64,000 nt of DNA. Source: Lachnospiraceae bacterium (GTDB taxonomy: Bacteria; Bacillota; Clostridia; Lachnospirales; Lachnospiraceae). The stretch lies in contig SVEH01000009.1 in NCBI GenBank assembly GCA_015057455.1, forward strand, positions 51,540 to 115,539. The letters are read 5' to 3'. Below, one piece after another: positions 9,160 to 16,687 of the stretch (the first letter of the stretch is position 1; each line of letters starts with the position of its first letter). The position numbers and the translations under genes are program-made. The notes beneath the pieces are model-generated. The model searched no databases, was not told the DNA's origin, and worked only from the letters and a program-made list of their open reading frames with translations.

Positions 9160-9954
9160 ATGTCTTTATTACCAGGTGTATACAAAGCAAAAAAAGCAAA
9201 TGGATCAACTTACTATAGGGCGTCTGTTACATACAAAAACAAACATATAAGTTTAGGTAGCTTTAATGAGCCCTTAGATGCCAACCTTGCATATACAGAA
9301 GCTAGAGATATTATAGATAATAATCTATATACTGTTAATGACTACAATTCAGACTTTAAACTTTCTCTTGAGAAGTTTATTATTTTACTTAATTTCAGGG
9401 ATAATAAGATATACTGTAAAACTCCTATATACCTATCAAAAGACTATTTTACATACTATCTATCAGATGATATTCAATTATTATTTGATGTACAAGACTA
9501 TTTCTATTATTCATATCATAAAATTATGAAACGTGGTAACCATTTATTTATTTCTGACTACGATATGCAAATGAACATTCTATCTAGATTTGGGATACAT
9601 AACTATGCAGTAGTAAACAGAGATTATGTATTTGTAAATGGTAATCCTTATGATTTTAGATATTCCAATATCAAAGTAATAAATCCTTATTATGGTGTTA
9701 CAAAAATTACCAAGAATAACAAGGACCGTTATCTTACTAAAATTCATGTTAAAGGAGACTTAATTGTAGGTATCTATTCTACTGAAATCGAAGCTGCTAT
9801 TGCTTACAATAAAGCTAGTGATTATTTAAAAAAGAATGGGATTAAAAAGAACTTTCCTCAAAACTATATCAACGAAATATCAGGTCCTGAATATTTAAGA
9901 ATTTATAAAAAAATAAATGTTAGATACAATGTAATTCATTACACTATAAACTAA
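9160..9954 (+). CDS. AP2-HNH-AP2 family protein with degenerate HNH centre
   Basis: 264 residues. Residues 6-50 (PGVYKAKK..YYRASVTYKNKHISLGSF..ANLAYTEA) look like an AP2/ERF DNA-binding domain; a second copy lies at about 177-222 (YYGVTKITKNNKDR..GIYSTEIEAAIAYNKA). Between them, RDYVFVNGNPYDFRYSNIKVI matches the layout of HNH homing endonucleases (DHxxGNxLDNRxxNL), but the catalytic His positions are Val/Phe and NNR has become DFR. This suggests a former mobile endonuclease turned DNA-binding protein; that is inference. AGGAGG precedes the ATG. It is a lone plus-strand gene, ending 3 bp from the convergent permease gene. Not flanked by repeats. Confidence 0.7.
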   Translation: MSLLPGVYKAKKANGSTYYRASVTYKNKHISLGSFNEPLDANLAYTEARDIIDNNLYTVNDYNSDFKLSLEKFIILLNFRDNKIYCKTPIYLSKDYFTYYLSDDIQLLFDVQDYFYYSYHKIMKRGNHLFISDYDMQMNILSRFGIHNYAVVNRDYVFVNGNPYDFRYSNIKVINPYYGVTKITKNNKDRYLTKIHVKGDLIVGIYSTEIEAAIAYNKASDYLKKNGIKKNFPQNYINEISGPEYLRIYKKINVRYNVIHYTIN

Positions 9955-9957
9955 CAT

Positions 9958-10842
9958 TTATTTATGATGTTTCTTTAACATAAGACGTTTTGTTTTGTTA
10001 TACATAATCCATGCAACTATCAATTGAAACAATATACTAATAGGTATCCATAATGCATCTATTATTCCCCAAACTCCATAATTATTCATTAATGTTCTAT
10101 ATATAGATGCATTACCTTCAATATAACTTTGAATCTTAAATATATTAATTACTGGATTTGTTACAAGTAAATTGCCCATATGATCTAACTTAGTATAAGA
10201 ATATACATCTAGAATACTCTTATTAATTCCATCTGCAAAATTATATATAGCTCCAAACAACACATAACTTCCCAAAGTACTTGCAAGCTCTACTACCGCC
10301 AATAGTAATGCCGACAATGTAACTTTCTTGACTTTAGCAGATATATACATTCCAATACAGCTATAACAAATCACTGAGCTCATAACTACCAAAACATAAA
10401 CTATAATATTAAATATATTAATAACTCCAACACTAAAAACAACACACAGATATGGTAAAGTGGATACAATAAGCATCAAATAAACAATACATATCATTTT
10501 TAGCTTTGTATGAATTATATCTTTAGTAGAAAATTTGCTTATTAATAACAAATCTAACGTTTTTGCTTCATATTCTCTAGCTAGAGTTACACCTACAGTA
10601 AATGGAATAACACATAATATAATTATATACTCAATTAACAACACAGTATTATACATTCCTAAAACTGCCTTATAATCTGCTGAATATCCCGTTGATTCAC
10701 TTCGAAAAATCATATTGAAATAATATGCCACACATCCAAATACAATTAAATTACACAGTACAAAGGATATTATATACCATGTTCTTCTAATCTCTATCTT
10801 TAATTCTTTAAAAAGCATAATTTTCTTGTCTTTTTCGCTCAT
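9958..10842 (-). CDS. ABC-2 type transporter permease
   Basis: 294 residues with six predicted membrane segments and an N-terminal cytoplasmic region. VGVTLAREYEAKTLDLLLISKFSTKDII after the second membrane segment is the coupling-helix pattern of ABC-2/GldF-like permeases (ExxxxTLxLLL). ATG 10842 is chosen for a strong AAGGAGGAG; the frame opens 7 codons earlier. It lies 41 bp after the ABC ATPase in the same operon and is probably the membrane partner of that ATPase. Such pairs often export lipids, peptides or envelope components; no substrate can be inferred. Confidence 0.86.
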   Translation of the reverse strand: MSEKDKKIMLFKELKIEIRRTWYIISFVLCNLIVFGCVAYYFNMIFRSESTGYSADYKAVLGMYNTVLLIEYIIILCVIPFTVGVTLAREYEAKTLDLLLISKFSTKDIIHTKLKMICIVYLMLIVSTLPYLCVVFSVGVINIFNIIVYVLVVMSSVICYSCIGMYISAKVKKVTLSALLLAVVELASTLGSYVLFGAIYNFADGINKSILDVYSYTKLDHMGNLLVTNPVINIFKIQSYIEGNASIYRTLMNNYGVWGIIDALWIPISILFQLIVAWIMYNKTKRLMLKKHHK

Positions 10843-10883
10843 AGTCTCCTCCTTTCTTCCCATATTTCTCTTCTGTAGTCACC

Positions 10884-12380
10884 TTATGATTTCTTTCTTA
10901 TATTATTTTTATTTGTAACAACCCTACTTCCTCCAGCGCCTCTCTTTTCTACATTCATTCTATTACTTGTGACAACTCTATTAGACAAATCATCTCCAGT
11001 TCTACTATTATGTATTTTCTGAATTTCACTATATGGCATCTTTATTGGTTCTTCTACTGGAGGCATTCTATGCATTGTATGATTTAAGTCTGGCATTCTA
11101 TGCATCGTTTGATTCAAATCTGGCATTTCGTGCATTGTGTGACTTAGGTCTGGTATCCTATGCATCGTTTGATTCAAATCTGGCATTTCGTGCATTGTGT
11201 GACTTAGGTCTGGCATCCTATGCATCGTTTGATTTAAATCTGGCATTTCGTGCATTGTGTGACTTAAGTCTGGCATCCTATGCATCGTTTGATTTAAATC
11301 TGGCATTTCGTGCATTGTGTGACTTAGGTCTGGCATCTTATGCATCGTTTGATTTAAATCTGGCATCCTATGCATTGTATGACTTAAATCTGGCATTTCA
11401 TGCATCGTATTACTTAAGTCTGGCATCCTGTGCATTGTATGATTTAATTCCTGCATTTTATGTCTTGATTGATTTATATTTGGCATTTTATGCATAGTTT
11501 GACTTAAATCCGGCATCCTATGCATTGTATGATTTAAATCTCCTTGACCATCTGGATTCTTAGTTATTTCTTTATTAATCTTATATTCTGATGATGTATC
11601 TTCAAAATCAAATTCATCATTTTCTTTATGGTCATTACCAATATAAATCGTTCTTTCTTTTAACATATCTTTTCTTACAGTCATATTATTCATACTTGTT
11701 TTTGACAATAAGGTTTCATATGCTTTTTGTACCTGTTCTCCATAAAGCATAGTTCCATTTTCCATAATTCCTATAGCAGTACTAACACTGGCTGATAAAT
11801 TAAGATTATCAGATGTCATAAATATAGTTCTACCTTGCTTATGCAAGAAATCTATTATTTCTTTTATTTCCTTTACATGTTTTACATCTAAGCCATAAAA
11901 AGGCTCATCTAAAATTATAAACTTCGGATTATGTAATAATGCCCTAGCAATTGATAGTTTTTGTCTCATATGATAATTATATCTCTTTATTCTTACATCT
12001 ATAGCTTTATCTAATCCTACAAAACCTAGCAAGTTTACTGCTAAATGCTTTATCTGTTCATCATCTTTATCTGACATTATACGCCCAAAGAATTCTAAAT
12101 ACTCTTTGCCACTAAGTTGATCATACATAGGAAAATCATCTGGAACAAATCCAAATAATTTTCTTGCTTTAGATGGTTCTTTTTGACATTCAACTTCTTT
12201 TATATATATATTTCCCTTATCTGCTTTCTCAAATCCTGCAATTATATTAAGTAATGTCGTTTTTCCATCACCATAAGCACCAACAAGTGTATATATTGAA
12301 TTTTCAGGCACCTCAAAAGACAGGTTATTTAAGACCTGTTTTTTTCCGTATTTTTTGTAAATGCCATCTACTTTCAACAT
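10884..12380 (-). CDS. ABC transporter ATP-binding protein with C-terminal Met/His-rich decapeptide repeats
   Basis: 498 residues. Residues 1-235 are an ABC ATPase: Walker A GAYGDGKTT (34-42), Walker B FIILDEP (154-160). The signature region reads RYNYHMRQKLSIARALL, so the LSGGQ-type loop is YNYHM, and the switch position reads FMTSDNLNLS with Asp191 where His is usual. After a linker, residues about 279-438 hold sixteen ten-residue units of the form MPDLxxTMHx, then a short basic tail. The ATPase lies in an operon with a permease 41 bp downstream and a large surface protein 38 bp upstream. ATP hydrolysis may be weak or depend on a partner; the repeats have no counterpart in ordinary ABC ATPases. 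Confidence 0.85.
   Translation of the reverse strand: MLKVDGIYKKYGKKQVLNNLSFEVPENSIYTLVGAYGDGKTTLLNIIAGFEKADKGNIYIKEVECQKEPSKARKLFGFVPDDFPMYDQLSGKEYLEFFGRIMSDKDDEQIKHLAVNLLGFVGLDKAIDVRIKRYNYHMRQKLSIARALLHNPKFIILDEPFYGLDVKHVKEIKEIIDFLHKQGRTIFMTSDNLNLSASVSTAIGIMENGTMLYGEQVQKAYETLLSKTSMNNMTVRKDMLKERTIYIGNDHKENDEFDFEDTSSEYKINKEITKNPDGQGDLNHTMHRMPDLSQTMHKMPNINQSRHKMQELNHTMHRMPDLSNTMHEMPDLSHTMHRMPDLNQTMHKMPDLSHTMHEMPDLNQTMHRMPDLSHTMHEMPDLNQTMHRMPDLSHTMHEMPDLNQTMHRIPDLSHTMHEMPDLNQTMHRMPDLNHTMHRMPPVEEPIKMPYSEIQKIHNSRTGDDLSNRVVTSNRMNVEKRGAGGSRVVTNKNNIRKKS
11067..11546 (-). repeat. Sixteen 30-bp in-frame tandem repeats (60-bp higher-order unit)
   Basis: Coding repeat in the ABC ATPase gene. Each 30-bp unit encodes MPDLxxTMHx. 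Units alternate between MPDLSHTMHE and MPDLNQTMHR, so the DNA repeats nearly exactly every 60 bp between about 11100 and 11400; outer units are more divergent (MPNINQSRHK, MQELNHTMHR). This points to recent expansion by slippage or unequal recombination under selection for the amino-acid pattern. Copy number is likely to vary between strains. Confidence 0.95.
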
Positions 12381-12418
12381 ATAACCACTCGTTTCTTTAC
12401 TTAATGTTTAATTACTTT

Positions 12419-14878
12419 CTAATTAGTAACAATAGCTGAAATTATAGGAAGCGTACATCCACTACTACCTTCAGCAACTTCAAACTTTATCTTAATTACT
12501 TTACTACTGCTAATATAATTCGCTACATTTGTTATTTCTACATCTTGTCCATTGGTATATACAACTTCATATTGGCTAGTTTTATAATTCCAAAAGCTAA
12601 CAGAACCTTTAAAACTTGTTTCATTATCTTTTTCTATTTTTTTATCTTCAAATTTAATTGAATTAACATTTTGCTTTTTATCCAATATATACTCCGCAAC
12701 AACACTATCCATTAATTGTACTGTATTCGTAGTTGTACTGTAATAATAATTACCTACCTCGAATGACAACTTATCTTTACATATATTAGGCACATAAATT
12801 TGATTGCCACTTGAATAGTTTACTTTAATATTACTTGTTATTACATTAATACCTTCTTCATCAATATTATTATTTACAAATACTTTATCTTTACTTTTTG
12901 TAATAGCCAACAAGCAACCTTCATTACTACTTGGAACACCATTACTTATCATATAATATTGCAGTATTCTTGTAATACCACTTACTGTCATCTCGCCCTT
13001 TGAATCAATAGAATTACTATTCTCCAAATCTATTTTTTTGCCTAATAAATCTGGCACCACACGCTCTAACTCATTTATAGAAACATAGCTTCCTTGTTTC
13101 ATACTATTCTCGCTTGCTTTTTCATCTTTAGCCACATCACCTACATACACAATAGCTGATTTTGTAATTATAAATACATAATCCAAATCTTGTCCTGTAT
13201 TATTCTCAATTGTACCTGAATATACATTATCCCAGCAATTAATACTAGCATTCATATTTATCTTAGATTCATATTTGCCGTATGATTCATATATTTTTGT
13301 ATCAAATGCTGCCAACCCTTTAAGTTTTACATTAGTAGTTTCACCATCTCTTGTTATTTCAGTATTAAAATCAGTACCTGATGCTTCCTTTGTACTTCCA
13401 TCATTTTGCGATATTTCAAAGAAATGATTCTTCTCCTTTAATTCCAAACTTCTCTCTTTATTATTAGGAAGTGTTACATTAAAAAACTTTTCAACATTTA
13501 CTATGTTATTACCTTCCAAGTTCAATAACGAAAAATGTGATGAATGCATTTTATTAATTCTTGTCCCAATTCCCATTACTCCTAATACTAAACACATAGC
13601 TACTGATACAATAGAAATTAACTTTGCAACTGAATATGTATTTAATTTTCTTGAATATACTGCAATCATTCCAATAATAATTATTATATATACACCTAGC
13701 ATAACAATATATAATAATGCATTAGGTGTATTACCCTTAGCTGACTCTAATATACTCTTTAAAAATTTTGTATACATTGCTTCGCTTTCTACTGCTGAAT
13801 ATGTATAAACTATATCACCTAATTTATCTTGCATATCAGCATATGTATTAGATATTTTCATATTAAATCCACATACAATAACCTTACCTTTTCCCTTATT
13901 TACTGATTGTATAATAGGTCTTGATGAGGCTGATTCAATAGTTATTGCATCTTCTAAATCTATAGTTGCAACATTAGTTTTCAACCATGTCATATCCTCA
14001 GCTACTACATCTTCACTACTTTCTGATTCACTCTTAGTAGTTCCAAATGATATCTCCATAGAATCTACACTTGATACTTTGGCACTTATAAAATCTTTTG
14101 AAAAACGATTTAGTACTGTTCCCGCACCTGCTCCAGTGCCTATTACCAGAGTCCCCCCCTGCATAACCCATTCTTTAATGGCACCATATTGCTCTTCACT
14201 AAGCAATCCAACATTATAATTATTTATAAATAATATATCTATTGTGTCCAATGCCCTATAATCACTAGGTATCGTATCTTTACTATAATAGTAATATCTA
14301 CTATCTTTATTAGACAATAAATATGTAAGTGCTGATGGCGTATCTGCTAACAAACCAATCATATAACATCCTTTTGGATGAGTCTTAATTTTAACATCAC
14401 TTTTTAAACATGAAGTTCCCTCTGTTGTAAGTATTTCTAACTTTAATTCTGTTGTTTGAATATTAACAGGTAAATATATATTGACAGTCTTTGTTTCATT
14501 ACTTCCAACTGATATTTTCTCTGAATATAATGTTCCTTCTTTACTTTGTGGTATTCCAACCTGAATAAATCCTTCAAATTGATTGCCACTATTCGTAATA
14601 TCTACGATTATAGCTGTTACTGTTCCAACCTTAGTAACACCATTTATACCACATCTTACTTTTACTTCTAAATTACCATTTTGCTCTTCAAAATTATAAT
14701 CCTTAGACACTACAACTTGCTTTAAATCTTCAGTCTCTTCCTCATCTTTGTCTGCATAAGTTACATCCACCCATAAAAAACACATAAAAATAAACACCAA
14801 AATAAATACAATCAATGCCTTAATTGTATTTATTCTAGCGTTATTAATTCCTTTATCTAACCCTTTACCTGTTAGCAT
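12419..14878 (-). CDS. Large membrane-anchored surface protein of an ABC operon
   Basis: 819 residues, not recognised as a named family. A hydrophobic segment at about 20-40 ends in VTYADKDEEE and acts as signal or anchor. Residues about 50-170 look like a beta-rich module; residues about 170-370 contain a Rossmann-like stretch (YRALDTIDILFINNY, EWVMQGGTLVIGTGAGAG) resembling the glutamine-amidotransferase-like/GldG-type domains found with ABC exporters. Two membrane helices follow at about 390-440 (TPNALLYIVMLGVYIIIII and the next), then about 370 external residues rich in Ser, Asn and Thr. It stands 54 bp after a small membrane gene and 38 bp before the ATPase, so it is probably the extracytoplasmic part of the same system. 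Confidence 0.7.
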   Translation of the reverse strand: MLTGKGLDKGINNARINTIKALIVFILVFIFMCFLWVDVTYADKDEEETEDLKQVVVSKDYNFEEQNGNLEVKVRCGINGVTKVGTVTAIIVDITNSGNQFEGFIQVGIPQSKEGTLYSEKISVGSNETKTVNIYLPVNIQTTELKLEILTTEGTSCLKSDVKIKTHPKGCYMIGLLADTPSALTYLLSNKDSRYYYYSKDTIPSDYRALDTIDILFINNYNVGLLSEEQYGAIKEWVMQGGTLVIGTGAGAGTVLNRFSKDFISAKVSSVDSMEISFGTTKSESESSEDVVAEDMTWLKTNVATIDLEDAITIESASSRPIIQSVNKGKGKVIVCGFNMKISNTYADMQDKLGDIVYTYSAVESEAMYTKFLKSILESAKGNTPNALLYIVMLGVYIIIIIGMIAVYSRKLNTYSVAKLISIVSVAMCLVLGVMGIGTRINKMHSSHFSLLNLEGNNIVNVEKFFNVTLPNNKERSLELKEKNHFFEISQNDGSTKEASGTDFNTEITRDGETTNVKLKGLAAFDTKIYESYGKYESKINMNASINCWDNVYSGTIENNTGQDLDYVFIITKSAIVYVGDVAKDEKASENSMKQGSYVSINELERVVPDLLGKKIDLENSNSIDSKGEMTVSGITRILQYYMISNGVPSSNEGCLLAITKSKDKVFVNNNIDEEGINVITSNIKVNYSSGNQIYVPNICKDKLSFEVGNYYYSTTTNTVQLMDSVVAEYILDKKQNVNSIKFEDKKIEKDNETSFKGSVSFWNYKTSQYEVVYTNGQDVEITNVANYISSSKVIKIKFEVAEGSSGCTLPIISAIVTN

Positions 14879-14932
14879 ACTACTAGCCCTCCATTCCGTA
14901 GTACTAATCAGGAGATAGCAACAATTCTCATA

Positions 14933-15274
14933 CTACCCCTTCACAGATAAAATTATTCCTACTATGTACATTGCCACTAATATTACTGTTATCAAAATAT
15001 TGGCTATTATAGCTATTAGTGGAAATGTAAATACACTATTCTCGTCTGCTTTTAAACCCTTAAATGAATAATAAATGCCAAATGCACTTATCACTAATGA
15101 TACTATTCCGATAACTCCAAATATAGTTCCTACATTACCATCCGCTATTGTTGCTCTAATTATCATAAATATAAAAACTAATATATTAATAGCCGCACAT
15201 GCTATAGCAAATATAGTGTTAATCAGAAATTTATGATCATCAAATCTATTCTTTCTTCTAAACTTCTTGCTCAT
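14933..15274 (-). CDS. Small three-helix membrane protein
   Basis: 113 residues: a basic N-terminus (MSKKFRRKNRFDDHKF) and three or four hydrophobic segments (IFAIACAAINILVFIFMII, IFGVIGIVSLVISAFGIYYS, IANILITVILVAMYIVGII). The FGIYYSFKGLKADE segment between helices two and three is like that of small DUF4190-type membrane proteins, but I cannot assign a family. It is second in the operon that ends with the ABC ATPase and permease. AGGAG precedes ATG 15274 at a long distance. Function unknown. Confidence 0.75.
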   Translation of the reverse strand: MSKKFRRKNRFDDHKFLINTIFAIACAAINILVFIFMIIRATIADGNVGTIFGVIGIVSLVISAFGIYYSFKGLKADENSVFTFPLIAIIANILITVILVAMYIVGIILSVKG

Positions 15275-15304
15275 ATCTATAAGTTACTCCTACAAAGCTG
15301 TTAA

Positions 15305-15559
15305 CTATGCTTCTACCTCTACTTGTGTATCAGCTTCTGCTTTAACATCTTTTCCTTTAGTCTTTAAAGTGAAATAACCTCTCTTTTTCTTCTTTAACTC
15401 TACTTCATCTTCTTCAAATTCATCGATGTTATCAAAATCGTCGTCAAATTCATCTTCTAAATCATCATCTGATATGCTTTTTGATATATACATCCATATT
15501 CCACCCAATACAACAGTTATTGCTGCAAGTGATAAAAGACCTTTTAAAAAATTCTTCAT
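15305..15559 (-). CDS. Small membrane protein with acidic tail
   Basis: 84 residues: one membrane helix at about 5-25 (FLKGLLSLAAITVVLGGIWM), then an Asp/Glu-rich stretch (DDDLEDEFDDDFDNIDEFEE), a short basic KKKKR patch and a Glu/Val tail. A strong GGAGG precedes ATG 15559. It is the first gene of the five-gene ABC operon. Probably inner-membrane with the charged tail outside or inside depending on orientation. No function recognised. Confidence 0.72.
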   Translation of the reverse strand: MKNFLKGLLSLAAITVVLGGIWMYISKSISDDDLEDEFDDDFDNIDEFEEDEVELKKKKRGYFTLKTKGKDVKAEADTQVEVEA

Positions 15560-15738
15560 GTCAATTCCTCCATATTACTATTTTATCCATTTTGGCTTTA
15601 TCTATTCTAGTATATATCTTTATGCACAAAAAATAAAGAAAAAACTGTAAATTTTTCCAGTAGTTGTATCGGATGAATTTTCTGCAATCTTTAGGTTTTC
15701 TGTTCTAGTTACGATGCTGGCTATCTTTTACTCCCTAC

Positions 15739-16548
15739 TTAGTCATTTGTCTTATTGCCGTCACCCTTTATAGAAATCACTTCTCCTAGATATGTAGGCT
15801 CTGGTTTATATATCGTTGTTATAAAGTCTTTTACTCTTGCTAGTACTTCTCTCGTATCTCTGTATGATTGACCATAATATCTTCTATAATCTGAATCTAC
15901 TCCATATGCTTCCATTCCTAGTTTTTTTGCACAGTATACTGATCTGTATAAGTGATATTTTTGCGTAACTATTACTACTTTTTTTGCTTCAAATACATCT
16001 CTTGCTCGATACATTGTCTCATATGTTGAAAATCCCGCATGATCCATAAATACATCACTTGATGGAATTCCATTCTCTATTGCAACTCTCTTCATTGTAT
16101 TTACTTCATCATAAGATTTTCTTCCATGGTCACCACTCATTAATATCTTAGGCGCTGTTCCATTCTTGTATAAAGCTATACCTCTTTTTAATCTATCTTC
16201 TAACATATCACTAGGTCTATCCCCATCTTTTACTGCACAACCTAACACTATTATACAATCTATATCTTTTAATTTAGCTGCATCATTTTCTGTTATTATT
16301 GTTTTTTTAGCATAATCTGTAACATATAAATTAATGCCTGTTAAAGCTATTATTCCTAGCACACCAATAACTACAATAACTATAATTACCTTTAATAATA
16401 TATTTGGCCTTTTCTTCTTTAAATCATTACTTGTAGAATTTTCTAATTTGCGCTCTCTTTCTCCATTATCAAGTTCGTCAACCTCCTGATTTTGTACAGT
16501 AGCTATATCATCATTAAGTTTATTATTACTATTTTTCGAATCTTTCAC
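15739..16548 (-). CDS. SanA/YdcF-like DUF218 membrane protein
   Basis: 269 residues: about 50 charged cytoplasmic residues, a membrane helix at about 53-75 (LLKVIIVIVVIGVLGIIALTG), then a DUF218 domain from about 95 on: DCIIVLGCAVKDGDRPS, LEDRLKRGIALYKNG, ILMSGDHGRKSYDEV, FSTYETMYRARDVF, KKVVIVTQKYHLYRSVYCAKKLGM. These match the SanA/YdcF family, linked in enterobacteria to envelope barrier function; the biochemical role is unsettled. The start is GTG 16548, decided by AGGAAG at a proper distance and the absence of a nearby ATG. The gene appears monocistronic. Confidence 0.87.
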   Translation of the reverse strand: MKDSKNSNNKLNDDIATVQNQEVDELDNGERERKLENSTSNDLKKKRPNILLKVIIVIVVIGVLGIIALTGINLYVTDYAKKTIITENDAAKLKDIDCIIVLGCAVKDGDRPSDMLEDRLKRGIALYKNGTAPKILMSGDHGRKSYDEVNTMKRVAIENGIPSSDVFMDHAGFSTYETMYRARDVFEAKKVVIVTQKYHLYRSVYCAKKLGMEAYGVDSDYRRYYGQSYRDTREVLARVKDFITTIYKPEPTYLGEVISIKGDGNKTND

Positions 16549-16632
16549 AATTCCACTTCCTATTCCTCTCTAGTATTTTCAGTAATTATATATCACTTTC
16601 CTTGTACACGCAATTATTATGTTCACAAAAGC

Positions 16633-16677
16633 TATAATACTCATAAACAAGGGTTAATGAACTTAACGACCGTTACG
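16633..16677 (-). repeat. Deleted copy of palindromic repeat family B
   Basis: The spacer upstream of the SanA-like gene contains two blocks that recur at 63.65-63.78 kb in the opposite orientation: CTATAATA..CAAGGGTTAA (16633-16657) and, directly joined, TGAACTTAACGACCGTTACG (16658-16677, identical over 20 bp to the reverse complement of 63654-63673). At 63.6 kb the two blocks are about 85 bp apart, so this copy has an internal deletion. Confidence 0.7.
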
Positions 16678-16687
16678 AACAATAGCT

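Noticed and set aside
11033..11497. Open frame on the plus strand through the decapeptide repeats
   Set aside because: Antisense shadow of the repeat region of the ABC ATPase; its own repeats simply mirror the coding repeats and it has no ribosome site.
11067..11546. CRISPR array
   Set aside because: Regular 30/60-bp repeats, but there are no unique spacers and the repeats are in frame within a gene.
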